64,000 bases of DNA from Rhyacophila brunnea. Taxonomy: Eukaryota > Arthropoda > Insecta > Trichoptera > Rhyacophilidae. The stretch's first letter is position 1, and each line of letters opens with the position of its first letter. This document shows, piece by piece, positions 45,313 to 59,700 of the stretch. The translations under genes were made by a program, and so were the position numbers. The DNA is taken from the NCBI GenBank assembly GCA_022495005.1, contig JAGYXB010001793.1:2294001-2358000 (forward strand), read 5' to 3'. The notes below the pieces were generated by a model. It did no database searches and had not been told where the DNA came from. It saw only the letters and a list, made by a program, of their open reading frames with translations.

Positions 45313-48277
45313 TTTATTTTCAGTCAACTGATCTGTTAAAACGGTCACTCTAAAACAGATCGATTTTAAAATTAAAAACTAGATTACTAGATGAACCATA
45401 TATCAGTTATTCCTAATACACCAAGAAATAAACTATATTCGTGACATTCTCACTAAAATAAATCGAAGAAAATGAAGACGCTAAAAAATATCCAAGCTTT
45501 GACCGCCCGGTCAATATGTGTATGTGATCAGTGGGTTATCGCACTTAGTAAGTCGCAAACTCAATTTTTATTACCGCTTCAAATCCATGAACCTATATTT
45601 ATTTTCGTCGCCATAAAATAATGTTCGTCATCGTGACACTTACTCATTAGGATGTTTTGGAGAATAAAACAGTCTTTTTCATTTTACAAAGGGCCTGTCG
45701 AAAGATCGCCAGGCAAAAAACGACCATGTAAACAGAGCTAACACAGTTTCGTGGCACATAAAAAATAAAAATTATTACCCATTATAATAATGTAAATATC
45801 AAATATGGAACAATGAACAAAGCCATACAAATTTACTGGAGAGCTGTGCGTCGATAAAATATTTTCCAGCATGATTTCTTCAATAATATTACGTGGTAGT
45901 GACATTTGAAATAATTATTTCACATATATTTATAATGACAAAAAACACTAAAAACTAATCGTCAAAATGTTTCTATCGAGATCACAAATCACTAAGAAAA
46001 CATTCATAACACTAACGTAATCGTAATGATTAATTAAAAATTAAATAAAAATAATATCGATGCACACTTTTCGATGCATGACCAATGTTTTGTTTTGATA
46101 ACCCTGGTGACGCATCGAGTACACCCGTCTTCGCAATGGCACGCGATTCAAATGACTGAATAACGAGTGTTCTTTTAAAAAATATATTTCTTTGTGTTTT
46201 ACTTGACATTTTTATGATCTGTTGCCTGATATGTCTACCTAAAGGTTTGAACTAATTTTTAAAGCATATTATCCACAAGTGTCTCTTTCTAGTTTGGTCG
46301 AAAATACGAGATAAAGTCTATGGCATGTTTACATGCCATACGCAGTGTAAGGGTTAAAGAGCATGTGTTATAAACATAACCAATATTGTGTCATAATAAA
46401 TATATATAATTATGAACAAATTTATGGAGACTAACATTCTACACTGTTAATTTATATTCATAAAACTTTATTTATATTAGAGTGTATAAGTATTTATTTT
46501 TCATTGTAAATGTAAGTGTATCAAGATTTGAGGCTATATTTATGTATTATTTATGAGTAAAAAAAAATTTGATTTTTTATTGATTCATCATGGGCACTTC
46601 TGAATCGATTATAACCGCTGTATGGCAATGACGAGCTTTGGTCCAATACAATAATTAAATTACAATTATCATGTGCTATATGAGACACAGATGAATTGCG
46701 TACGTTTTCATCAACCTAATCCACTGTAATATTAATAGACTCAGGTAACGGTTTATTTTTTTTATAGCATATTGTAACAGCTGTTAGATGCCCCTATTTT
46801 TTCTGGAACTGATATCATTGATAATAATATGCTGCAGTATAGAGTTATAGCGCCTGTGCATCTGCATGGATTTACTGGCACCAATATTCAACTATTGCGA
46901 TAATAACTGTTTGCACGTAAAAGCGCTGACTGCCAGAATACACCAAAACTATTATGGTTTGGTTGGGCGAGTTTTAATTGATTCTTAAAAACTAACCAAC
47001 ACCATCTGTAAATTGTAGTATTAGTTCAATAAAAAGAAATATGAATGACTAACAAAGTTTAATGTGCACTATTTATGGCGGATCTTAACAGCCTACCTCC
47101 ACCCTTCGCTACTGTTTATAGTTATATACATTTAGTTATATACATTAAAAAGCTAGGTGGAATATAGGTACCATGTTAATTTTAAAACTCGATTCCAAAT
47201 CTTTCTTTAGATTTCATTGTAGCATATTAATTAAATTACTTTTGTTTCAATCTCTTTAGTTTCGTTCGGAAATAATTATAAATGAGAAATGAAAATTTAA
47301 AAATAGGTAGACACCTATTTGTACTGTTTTAAATAACACATCCATAAAATTCGGATTGACATACCTGACAGTAATTGGTTTTGTAATTATCCAATGTTGA
47401 TAACATGCATATTAAAAAAATTAGAAACCACAGATGAATTCCTTATAAGGAAAATATTTACATTTTAATTCTTAATTATGGACAAGGTTCAATTTATTTT
47501 AAATCAATAACAAATACAGTAGTAAGAAAGTATTCAAAACATAATAAACTAAATAAGCTCACCTGCTATGAAATAAATGGCCACTGAAGAAATGGAATAA
47601 ATTGGACAATCCAAAAAAGAAAATATTATGAATCTATTGTTGTCCTCGATACCTTCTGGATATGCCAATGACGTTTTACTTGACAGAGAGTAAAATTAGT
47701 GTAGCCAGCACACAAAACTATTGAAATGTCAATAGTTTGGAAAACGTAAAAAATGCATTGGTAAATTTGAAAGAAAACCTCTATACTTTTTAGTCAAAGC
47801 GATTAATATTATTCTTAAAACGATTAGCATGTAGGTAACACGATTTCACAATGACTTATTATTTTTAAGTACATACTCAGTTACGTACGTAATTAGAAAT
47901 ATGTAGCCTCGCAAAAATCATAACACAATGATTTTTTTTATTCAAAATCGAAAGTTTTTTTTCCAAAATAAATTAAGTTTCATGGAAATTTATTTATTTG
48001 TAATCTAATTTGTTTTGTGAACCGTATAATAATATGAAATTCATGAAGAACTATCTGACAGGGATTTATGGCCCTTTATCTGAATGGGTAGGTACAGTGT
48101 CATCTTTAGTCTCTTGAGTCGGCAATGGTAGGTAACAATACTTTGCATTCTCTTGCAATTAGGTAGCTACCAAGGCGTAAACAAACAAAAACAGACCATA
48201 AAGTGCAAGTGAGAAAGCATTCGGCATTGATTTGGATGACTACAGTCATTTAAAAACTCCGACCACATATTGCTTAT
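45313..48277. other. Intergenic, repeat fragments
   Basis: 46848-46945 repeats at 51798-51905 (TTTATAGCGCCTGT...GATAATAACTGTTT...GCGCTGACTG). 46945-47118 contains an arm of the CCTACCTCCACCC MITE and shares ACTATTATGGTTTGGTT with 61692. No gene seen. Confidence 0.45.
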
Positions 48278-48648
48278 GGCTTGATGACATTGAGCTACTT
48301 TACAAGCTGCTTATTGGCGAATTTACAATCTGCTTGTAAACTCGCTCAGTGTCATCATCGAACAAGCTAACAAGCAGAGTGTAAACAATCTATCGAGAAA
48401 AGTTGAAAACCGGGCTACTTTTACACGCTACTCACTGGCTTGTGGGCCGGTCTGCGTCTGCGCAGTAGAGCGATAGTGGCGACCTCCCGGTAAAAAATCG
48501 AACTACGTCCTGTCAAAATAGCCGCTAGCTTGTGGCTTCTGAGCGAGTGGAAAGTTTTGTGTGTCATCATCACAATCGCACTAGCTGACTCGCCCGCTTT
48601 TAAATTCGCCAACAAGCAGCTTGTAAAGTAGCTCAATGTCATCGAGGC
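48278..48648. mobile_element. MITE with 46-bp inverted ends (371 bp)
   Basis: GGCTTGATGACATTGAGCTA at the left faces its near-complement ending ATCGAGGC at 48648; the match runs on through TTTACAAGCTGCTT and TTGGCGAATTTA. TTA-like flanks are possible but not clear. The minus-strand 133-codon frame 48421-48822 overlapping it is not a gene. Confidence 0.7.
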
Positions 48649-48842
48649 TTTAAGTAGGTAGGTAGTGTTAATTATTTTATTAATTTTAGTCGAAAATATG
48701 GTTATGTAACTATCGGTAGCCGTACTGAGAAGCAACATGATGGTAAGTATAACATTTTCATATAAAATTGAGGTTCTATTGTGCGTTATACGTAAGAAAC
48801 ACGGTTTCATTTTGCCGAACAATAACCTACTCTCTTTATATT

Positions 48843-49100
48843 ATTAACTACCTACATGAGGATGAGTATATAGGTGGGCATTGTTTTATAAATTCATAAA
48901 ATAGGGTCTCCACTTGGCTCATTCGGAGTACTTCCATGCTTTATAATTTTTGTATGTTTTACTTTAATTTTCATTTTTGTGATAGATTTTTTTCTTCTCT
49001 ACACTGTTTTAATATTATTTCTTTGTATTTAAATGTCATGTTATGAACATCTTTTGTAATGTTCACCGTAAGTATGTAAAAATAAATAAATTTAAAAATC
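48843..49100 (+). pseudogene. LINE family L, 3' end
   Basis: Starts GAGGATGAGTATATAGGTGG, encoding the last residues of the frame seen at 43634, then a 3' UTR with GTCATGTTATGAACATC and an A-rich end (AAAAATAAATAAATT). Confidence 0.65.
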
Positions 49101-50633
49101 ACAGTTTAGTTAATGTCTTGATTGTTTATTTTATTATATTGTAATATTTAGTAGGTATTGTTAAAATAAAAACATTTTAAATCGGTAACAAATATTACTT
49201 TTATTGTTATCTATTGGGTAGGTACGTACATGTTATTTAATTATCGACAACGTTACAACATATGAGTTTTAAAATTAATTAAACAATTTATCTTTTATAT
49301 AAAACGGTACCTCCCTACAGCACCGATACAAAATACGGAAATACCTAATTCCTAGCAGATTTTTCTAAATACTAAATAACAAACAATTCAGACCATAATA
49401 CCAACAGTTCACTTTGATTTTGTGATGAACATTTTAAGAAAACATATAATGTTATCCATTCCTATTATACAAAAATTAACTCTATCTACATAAAAATCTA
49501 TAATCAAAATAACATAATAATATATAGGTACAGTAAAAACAAAACAATGATTCGGTTTGTGGATTGTATGCGTACGAATACCTATGAATATGCGCTCATC
49601 GACTGCCAAGTATTTAGTATGGCCCCCATCCGCACGCACACCATCGACCAACTGTATGATATAACATTTTACTGTATGTATAGTGAATTGAATATTTAAA
49701 TAATTAGCTACTATTATCATAGTATATTAATGTATCTATAGGTCTACACTACCTTGGTCTTAAAATACTGAAATGTTGTTTTGTTTACATAATAATTATT
49801 AGTGTGAAACAATGTTTTATTGGTAGAACAGAATTATTTAGTTGAGATGCAGCGGCTATGTTCGGCAAAGTCGCTTAAACAGGCCGCAAAGGGGTAACAA
49901 GGTACACCCTTGTCTGATGCATGTAGATACAGCTCTCTAGGTGGAATCATACCTATTGATACATCGCATTTGAAAAGTATAAGAACTAGGTATGAATCGA
50001 TTCTTGGTGGAAAGATACGAGATTAATTAAAATAAAAGCTGTTGTAAAGGAAGGACAGATTCTTTGTCAGAAATCACTTTGGAACGGTGTAAGTGTAATT
50101 TAAAAGTAACGATACCAATACCTAAACGAGCCGCCTGCACTGCCAGAAACATCTGACACCATTCTACCTAAGTAATTACTTTTAATTTATTGTTTAGATT
50201 CGTGCTATGAATAAAAAAATTCGGTGCGTGTACTTATGTACGCAGGTTAGAAGTTATACTTCTTTGGCGTAACAAAACAAAAACAAAACTTGTGATAATC
50301 TAGATTCTTCGACTAGCGCTTAATTATCTTGTTATTTCTCGTTGTTTTTATTTTTAAAGTAACAACTGTCACTCTGACATTTAATCGTTTGTTTACGTAA
50401 GGAATTGCAAATGGCCGACAATAATAAATCCGTTGCCTAAGCAACGGAACAATTCTACTATCAAACTTGCGTTTGTATACAGCTGACAAATTCGCGGCTA
50501 TTTTCGAGTCGTAACGGTTGTGCACTCGCAGCTGTATTTGACTAACTGTTTTCCTCCTTTGATTGTATTATGTATGTTTATGCTTTACTTTTAAATGCTC
50601 TCATATAATATTATAATGTATTATCATTTAAAT
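49101..50633. other. Intergenic, Oat 3' side
   Basis: No gene. The first Oat-strand AATAAA hexamers are around 50347-50352, about 285 bases past the stop, a weak poly(A) candidate. Confidence 0.35.
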
Positions 50634-50797
50634 CTACAGTTTATTTAACGTGTCTTCCATAATGTCCATGGCTTCGTGCATCTGATCCTTGGTAATGATT
50701 AAAGGTGGAGACAGTCTCAAGTTCTTCTCGTGCGTCATCTTCGTTAGAACACCAGCCCTTTTCAGGTGAAGGCAAACGTCCCAAGCGCTGATTACAT
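50634..50797 (-). CDS. Oat: Oat coding exon 7 (stop)
   Basis: Acceptor tttttcag; stop TAG at 50634-50636. Encodes [20 protein letters not shown] and [14 protein letters not shown]. Most family members have a few more residues at the very end. Confidence 0.94.
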
Positions 50798-53700
50798 CTG
50801 AAAAAATTGTGTAATTAAAGAAAGTGAAACATTTTGTTTTGCATTCGGATAGGTATGCTGTCGTCCACTTTTGGAGGTTTTCTTATTCTAAAAAGGTAAA
50901 TTAACTTAAGTTTCTTCCACGATACTGTTTCGATCGTTATTCGACTGATTTTGCCATAACTGATTTGCTGAAACTCAATAGTTAACTGATACACCCCTAT
51001 TACAGGCGGGCTTCTCCCGGTGTAAAATAATCATTTAGTAGCTATAAGTCGAAACGTAACCCTGACCTCTAGAAACGGCTTCATAAAACATCTAATCTGA
51101 TTCCTTGCTCAACCACGTAAGTATTTTTTATTCATAAGTAAAGGCCTTCGTCCGGTGTGTGAAGATCACATATTGGGCAGAGGTGCAATTAAGATACATT
51201 TAATTTAATTTAAAAAGTATAAATGATGATGGATGAAAGAGATAATTTTAAGACTAAATATAAGTATTCATATAATAAATTTTGCCGCGCTTGCCGGCAA
51301 CGTCCAAATTTCCACGCGCCTGCGCCGGGGTGGTCCTCGTGATTCGTCAAATCAAAAAACATCACGCGATAAAATTTGGCCAATCACGAGAGTCCTTTTT
51401 GTTGGATGGCGTGGGTACGCGAAGTTTGAAAAAGAAAAAAAAGTTAGTGAGCGTCCTTTTTCCAACATGTACGGACCTGCGAAACTTATTGTTAAAACAA
51501 AATATGTAAACGTTTAAAGAAAATGTAAAATATAAGAAGACCACGTTACGAGCACGAAAGACCGTGTTTTATTTACACTCCAATCGTTTATATCCTTTTT
51601 TTTGAATCCGGGGTTCGCTGTACACCTGAGCTAGCCGCCGGAACCCCGGGTATCTCATAACACGAAAAATTATTTCACATGGCAAAACTTGGCCTATGCA
51701 ATATTGTGATATGATATTTTGAATATTATACTAAACGCAAACGTTATTATAATATTTGACACCTTATTGCAGTAAAATTAGTACTTAATATGTTTATAGC
51801 GCCTGTACACTTGCATAGATTTACTGACAACAATATTGTATAAATTAAACAATCACGACAATAACTGTTTACACAGAAAAGTGCTGACTGTCTCACCAAT
51901 CTCATTCTTCAAACGTTACCGAACGTGTTTGTTGTCGTTGAGTGGTGCTATTTGCAGGTTGTTATACTCGGTGAATGTCAAAATGCTTTGTGCGGTGTAG
52001 CTTTTATTTTTTCCGTCAGGTTTCTACTACTCATGCACAGATATTATGAAAATTCAGAAGTCGCTGACCTACCACACTCTTTCATTGTCATAGTTCAAAA
52101 ACGTATTGTATTCGGCTGACGACACAATGGCGTTTCAAATTAAACAATAACACTAGGTACTGTCTTTTATCATTACAAATAAATACTCACCGCTCCCCCC
52201 CCCCTCCACAAACACACATACAATCTTTCATCAAAACTTATATTTTTTAGGTGTTTATTAATTTCAGTGATTTTATATAATAACACTAACAACGATATTT
52301 TTTTAAGTAAATTCATCCCATATTGATATTTGACGTACAAAATTAGCATTTTTACACAGATGTATCCGTACTTTCATCAACAATTACATTCGCCTTCCGA
52401 GAAATGAGTCGAATAAATGTGCATGTGATAGTTTCGTGCATTCTAGCAAAACTAAAATCTGGCAAAGGAAACTTTCTTTTAAAATAATATTTTTGTATGT
52501 GGACTGTGCGGGGGATGAAAACATGTGTACACACCTTACAGGGAACATTGCTCATCTATATATCTATCAAATAGATATTCTTATTCCGATTTGTCTATTA
52601 TTTTTTCAAGAAAATAATATGGTCACCATGATTATAGTACAACACACTTACCGGTATTGATTTCGATTGCATGTAGCAATCCTTTGCCTCTGACATCCTT
52701 GACAATTTTCTTTGGCATTTTATCCAGTCTAGCTCTGAGGATCTTCCCCATCGCTGCAGAATTCTCACTAAGTTTCTCTTCAATCAGGACATCCAGAGCA
52801 GCTATTCCTACTCGGCATCCAAGTGGATTACCTCCGAAAGTCGATCCATGAGTGCCTAGAAATAAAATGATTAATCATATCTACCATGTTACCACTGGTT
52901 AAATGTGAATTCGCTATCACGTCGTCACTATTTAAAAACCGAAATAGATTCCGATTTCTTTACGCTGGCGTACACGTCATAACGTCGCTAGAGTCGCATT
53001 GACGATGGAGTTGGCGGGCGGCGGACATAATGCAGTGCTAAGATGCTGAAGCGGGGGGAATTTAGGAATTTAGTTCCACTAGTTCATAAAAGAACCGTGC
53101 TAACGTGTACGCCAGCTTATAGAAATCGGTCTTTAGATAAAAAATGTAAATTACTTACCCGGCTTCATTACCAGCATTACTGGATCGTCAGCTAGGATAC
53201 ATGAAACGGGATATAGACCACCGGAAATAGCTTTTCCGAGAACCACTACATCCGGTCGGACACCTTCATGGTGCACACAAAGTATTTTTCCGGTTCTACC
53301 CAATCCAGTTTGGACCTGAAAAAGAAGTCACCCCATTAATAAATCAACGGATTGGCATTAAACATTTTCTTTGTGATATCATATTAACAATTATTTAGCA
53401 TAACGCAACTAATATAACTACAGTAAACACTTAAATTAAGACTGTAGATATCCACGTATTCACTGAAGATTGCCGTATAAATGCGTTAAGTTGTAGTATA
53501 CCTACAGTGATATCTTGCTGCGGCAACTTGACGTGCATGTGTGGACAGTTGACACAGCCTAATGGTCATTAAGCATTGGGGTATCTCGGATGGATTCCGA
53601 GGATTCATGAAAAGAATTATTTGTAAGTCAGTTAACTAAAAGTTCAAATTAAATATATGAAGGTTAATTCGCCGTAATCATTTCGATGTCATAAGGCGAA

Positions 53701-56700
53701 CATATCCAGTGCTCTGAATATAATAGGTTTCTTTGGGGTGATGAAGCTGTATTATAATGAATTATGGAGGAGTGAGTGAAGAACGATTGTTGTCTGAATT
53801 GCGATTGCGTGGATTATTTACTGATTGACAAGTACAGTTTACACAGGTACAATAAATTCAATAATATAAGATATAAAAACTAGTGAGATATGTAGCCCGA
53901 GGCTAAGCGATACAGGGTGACCAATATGAAGTGACTGTTACACGATCAAGATAAAAGCGGAGTGAGATATTCATTCAATCTTATTAATATTGAATAATGC
54001 TGACACTGAGTATCCCATGCCTTCGGTTAAAAATGCATTTTAACAAAATAAATAATATTAAATATTACTGAGGTAAAAGCTCTTATTTGCAATTGGTAAT
54101 TATATTCGTGTGAAATTTTTATACTAAAAATGTATGTAGGTACTATACAATGTTCTTTTTGCCATCAGCGTTTGTCACTGAATAAGCACTAACCGATATG
54201 ATTTCCGTGATCGATTCGTTTGTCACGGATTTTGCTGACAATGCTTGTTCTCACAGGACTCAGGACTAGGTACATTTTAACCCCTCTGCCAACAAATTCA
54301 CACGACCGCAGGTTACTACGTTCTTGTAGCTGTGTGAACTGGCCATAATATTCAACGAATTTCCCAAAACAATAAATAAAATATACGCGATTCTTTACTG
54401 CAATAATGATTAACAATATAAGTCTGATAAAAAAATACCTCGTCAGCAATCCACAGAACATTGTACTTGGTGCAAAGATCCCTCACTTTCTTCAAATATC
54501 CGTCTCTTGGTACAATTATTCCTGCCTCTCCCTGGATTGGCTCCACCATGAATGCGCAGACGTTTGGGTCTTGAAGTGCCACCTAAAATTCAAATATCAC
54601 ATGTGAATAATATCACCACGGGGAACTGTCTCCGGGAATCGTTTCCACGCCACTTTATCTGGGGCAAGTTCCATCAACTGCCTTAGTTGAGGACGACATT
54701 TGGACGTTAACGCTTGTCTGGTCTATAGGCACCTACTTGCTAGATTGCTTACATATTGTAAACTTGTACACTGTAATCAGTGACGTCCCTAGACAGAATG
54801 CCGCCCCTAGGCAACGCCAAAATAACGTTACATTCTTTATACAGTATTTTTTACATCCTTCCATGACTCCAATATATAAGAAATGTGTTGGATACATTAC
54901 TAACAAAATATAGACTGTAATTATTCGCAAATCTACTCGTGTCGTTTCTGGTCACCAAGGACGCCGAAGGGCAACGGAAGTAAACTAGACATCGCGAACC
55001 TAACAAAAAAATTACAGTCCTGTTAAACCTTTGTGTTAATTAATACATTATGTTTCCAACCAGTAAGCTAAATTTTTTATGGAAAGATATTTTCGTTATT
55101 ACTAAGTTTAGGTAGCTATTTCTCCTCGATTTGCGCCCTTCGAGTAACTGCCGCCCCCATGCGACGCTCAATCTGCCTACCCCCACGGGACGTCACTGAC
55201 TGTAATTGTACTTTTCTTTGAATAATCACCGTTCACTGTTAGACGGTATATGATTTCTGGACCCACTCTCATGACCCCCCCTACCTATCGCCAAAGTTAA
55301 AGGCAGTGTGACGCTCTACAGTAGCGTTTTCCAAATGGTGTTCACGGTAAAATTAAGGATATTTAGTGTATTTTCAATACTTATATCCACTTGAATTATG
55401 GAGTTATCAAATGACACAATTAAAAATTACATCGCACAACATAACCACATATTTTAAAATATAACCATTATTAAAAGAAAATATCGCCATTTTACTATTA
55501 GAGCAAGTTTGTGATGTGTGTTTGTTTATCTCACTAGTTTAGTGGACTCGCCACGCCGGGCCCCCCATGAGCCTGAGTCCCCAGATTAGAGCCCTGTCAG
55601 CCCCCCCCCCCTTGTGGGGGCCATGCCCACTTTACACGCATCTTGATAATAAGCTTTCGCCAGAAGCCTTATCATTACTTATTTCGTGGATAGTGTTTGC
55701 TATTAGAACTAAATAACATAACACCTATTTTTTAATATTAACTAAAGTAGAATGGTATCAGATTCTTCAGGCAGTGCAGGCGACTCATTTAGAGGTTGGT
55801 TTCCAGCCCTCGAAATGGAAAAGTTTACGAACATACATAGAACGAACATAGGTCGTTATCAAATTTAATTTTATGTGTATTTTATAAAAATAAGTGTGTT
55901 AGATTTGTTGTTATATGGCCTATCTAGCTCAGGTGGCCAAATTTTTTTCCACGAGACGGAGCGATAATTTCAACGATTTCACGAACCATAACGGCGCTCC
56001 GGTGCGCTCAGGTCCATTTCGAACTCTGTTGGTATCGTTACTTTTAAATGACGCTAACACCGTTCCAAAGTGATTTCCATAAGAATATGTAATTTCTCTA
56101 CCAATATGTACCTACCTCTAATGCTTCTACATCATCATAGGGTATGGTCTGGAATCCTGGCATAAAGGGTCCATAGCCCAGAACTGCGTCGCTGTCATTG
56201 GATGTGGAAATAGCCGCCAAAGATCTCCCCCAATAGTTTCCTTCCGCGAAAACTATCTTAGCCTTCCCTTCGGGGATTCCCTTCACGTCGTAACCCCATT
56301 TTCGCGCCAATTTACAGGCAGTATCTCCACCTTCAGTTCCTATAAATAAAAAAGATTTTTTCTCAATTTAAAGTAGGGGTACCTAGTCAATCTGGTCCCT
56401 ACCGCCCACTAGTGGGCGTTCCAGCTTTGATGGTGAGCGGTAGGGGTTTTAAAAACATTTTCGATAGTGGTGGATATGAAAACCTATGGCAAAATAAAAA
56501 AAAAATGCCTGTCTTATAACCAAATATGTAGAAAATGATATTCACTTTATTGATACCTTTCCCTACCTTATATCTTGTGGAATCAGGCTTTAGTGCTGTT
56601 AATCATATTATGACCGAAGAAAAAACCGCCTGAATATTTCCGAAAGAAGAGACCTTCGTTCGTTCCTCATAGAAATTGAGCCAGATATCGAGTATTTAGT

Positions 56701-59700
56701 TTCGCAGCATCAGCCTCATTAACTACGAGATAGATTTGTAGCTGCAGAATAATAAGCGATCGAATATCTATTGTTTATAAAAATATCAAATTACTTTGCA
56801 GTAATATATTCCCAGCGAATCCATTTCCAGTAAACAACTCAGCTAGACCAGCAAGTCGATTGGCGAAATTAGAGACGATGTATTATTACATCATATCACA
56901 GCACATTATACCATTACGGTGTATTAGCTGAATAATTATTTTTCATAGTATTTTTTACAACTGTAATAACAAATAATATTTCATTTCGCCACTCAATTTA
57001 AAACGCCGACTCTATATTTAGTTTAATATGATTATGTAACAGAATTTAATGTTAATGTACTACCTTTTATTGTATAAATAACGAAGAACAATTTATCTCA
57101 ATGTCACTCGAATCAGAGTACTTAGTTAGTAACTATCATGTTGTACTATTGTACCGATACGCTGCTAATAAATCTCACCCTGCTACATCGTAGACTTCGT
57201 CACTATCGTCATCCTCAACCTACACATCGAACACCATACTAGAGTGACCTCAACAGATTTAACGACAGTAAGTGAATACGTGTATTAATTAAGGCGCTAA
57301 GTACCAAAAACAAAAAAAATGACATTTTTATAGAAAAGTGTTCTACATACTAACGCCAATAACTTCAACTATGGTCTAAGTGCCTCAAGCAAGTCAAAAA
57401 AATACAGAAAAATATTTAAACCTGTCGACGTTGTAAGTCCGTTGGCCTGTTTTATTTATAATTGTGTAAATAGCACTACAGTGGTCAACCTCATTCAATA
57501 TAAAATGGCTGACGATGGTGTGTTGACGCTTGCAAGTTCTTAATACCTAAAATTATAGAAGCTGCCGTAATTGCTTCACACTGTAAAACCACATTTTTCA
57601 AAAGGTCTGCTTCGTGAAATTTTACTGCAATGACTCAGTATTTTGTAACTACGGGCAATACTACTTTTTGGTACTTAGAGCCTTAATTAATACACGTATT
57701 CAAGTTGTTTTATAAAGATTTATTCTGACATACAGTATTTGGTAAGTAATTATTGCATTCATAAGTCATTTTTGAGTTTATTTTCAGTTATGACCCTATA
57801 GATCTCAGTGTGCGATATGCTTTAAAGTGGAATAAGTACTACAAAAAAAAAATTGCGTTTTATTAAATCAATCAACAATAAAAAATAATATGTCAGCACC
57901 ATAGACCAACACGTATCTAAAACCACCATTGTTTGAGAGTAGGTTTCGTGGAAATGCTCTAATAAATTATCGGTACCTAGTAGGTACTGTTACACCACCG
58001 AATGGTCCCCATTTGGGGATGTCTCTGTGGATCTAGAGAACCCGAACCATTATTAAGCCGACAAATAGTAAGGGTTGATTGCGAAAATTAATAAATAATG
58101 TTAAATATCTAACCGGCAATATTGTCTGAACGCCGTTAAAAAAAACGAGAATGGCAACGCCGCATTAAAATTTGTACCGCTTTGTGCGGCCGTTTGTTTT
58201 GGCGCGGAGAAGCATTTTTGACAGCAACGCAGAGTGTTAACCTAACCTCGCTATCCGCCAAAATTAAATTGAAAAAAAATTATAACAATGTAATAACCAA
58301 ATAGTAATTAACGTAATAAACCTCGCCGTTTCTGACTACAATTCCGGTGTTTTAATTTGTTCACCTCCGAAGTCCTAATGACAGACGAAACACCATCATA
58401 CTGAGCGAGGAGATGAATGCCTCTTCTCGCTCACGACTTGGACGGAGATGTCTGCAGGTACCTAGTGTGTAGGTATGTCAATTATTTAAATATTTTTGGT
58501 GTATTGTTTTTTTAACATCGCCGAAAATAAATAATACAATAGGTAAACAACGAACTTGCGGACAACTTCAAACTAAAAATGAAAGGGTGAAAACCTGTGT
58601 TCATTGGCAGCATTTTTTCGTAACCCAGCAGTTTGCAGACCTTTTCAGCAAATTCTCCCAAAACGTCCGTGTGAAAAGCTCTGGATGTGTGGTATAATAT
58701 ATTCAGCTGGTCGACCATAGCCGCCATCAGCCTCGGATGACAGTGGCCATGGTTCGTAGCGGAATACCCGCTCAGGAAATCGAAGTATCTCTTGCCCTCC
58801 ATGTCCCAGACGTGGACACCTAAAAATAAATTCATTAGGTGGTTCAAGATAATAAGGCAAAATATGTTATATTGTAGGTAGGTAGAGTTACGGCTGGGTT
58901 GGGAGGAGGGTGGCATCCAATAAACAACAATAACAATAACTATCTTAGAAATAGGGAGCATCGGTTGTTTATTCTCCCAAGGTGCAGAACCAACCTGCCA
59001 CTGGTAATGCCAATTGGGAGGGCGATAACTATGTTCAACCAAATTGCGTGAGGTGAGTTTAGGTGGACGCTATTTTATAAATTCTTAAAATAGGGTCTAC
59101 TTAGCAAACTCGGTGTCTAAGTCGGAACTACCTACTATAGATGTATCATTGTATTTTCACTGCGTTTGTATGTTTATATTATGTTCTCTTTTTATATTTT
59201 CATTTTTATCCCTTTCAATACTTTTCTTTTTCTTTCCTCTTTATAATTATGTTTCATGTCATGTTGTGAACGTCTTAAACTTATAATTTGTAATGTCCAC
59301 AATATGTAAAATAAATAAATTGAATTGAATTGAACAACATGGGTGGAGAGCGATCAAGACAAACAGTGTACAGTTTACAATAATTATTTCATAAATTGGC
59401 GCATTAAAATAAAACGGTCTCGTCCGTCGAGGGGCGAGCTCTCGACTGCAATAATTTACAGGTAACAACAGCAAGTGACGATACTATCTAATCGTCGGAA
59501 CCTCTCAGTACCTAGCGCCGGTGTGACCTTCTCGGAAATGGCTCACTGGCAGAGCATTCAGGTAAAAGTATGTTACCATCATACAGCTAATCAAATTTGT
59601 ACAGACACGTACCTAAAAACTAAACCAACTAAATCTTAATATTATTCCATATTAAATTCAACCCAGCTCCCAAATTAAACGACCACCAGAATTCGGATCT

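Noticed and set aside
48421..48822. Minus-strand 133-codon frame
   Set aside because: Half of it lies in a MITE with inverted ends; no protein-like motifs.
54189..54461. Minus-strand 90-codon frame next to Oat exon 4
   Set aside because: Begins where the exon donor is; intronic, no homology.
58512..59042. 176-codon minus frame as a single Oat exon
   Set aside because: Only 58595-58819 matches Oat; the rest is intron and LINE sequence read through.
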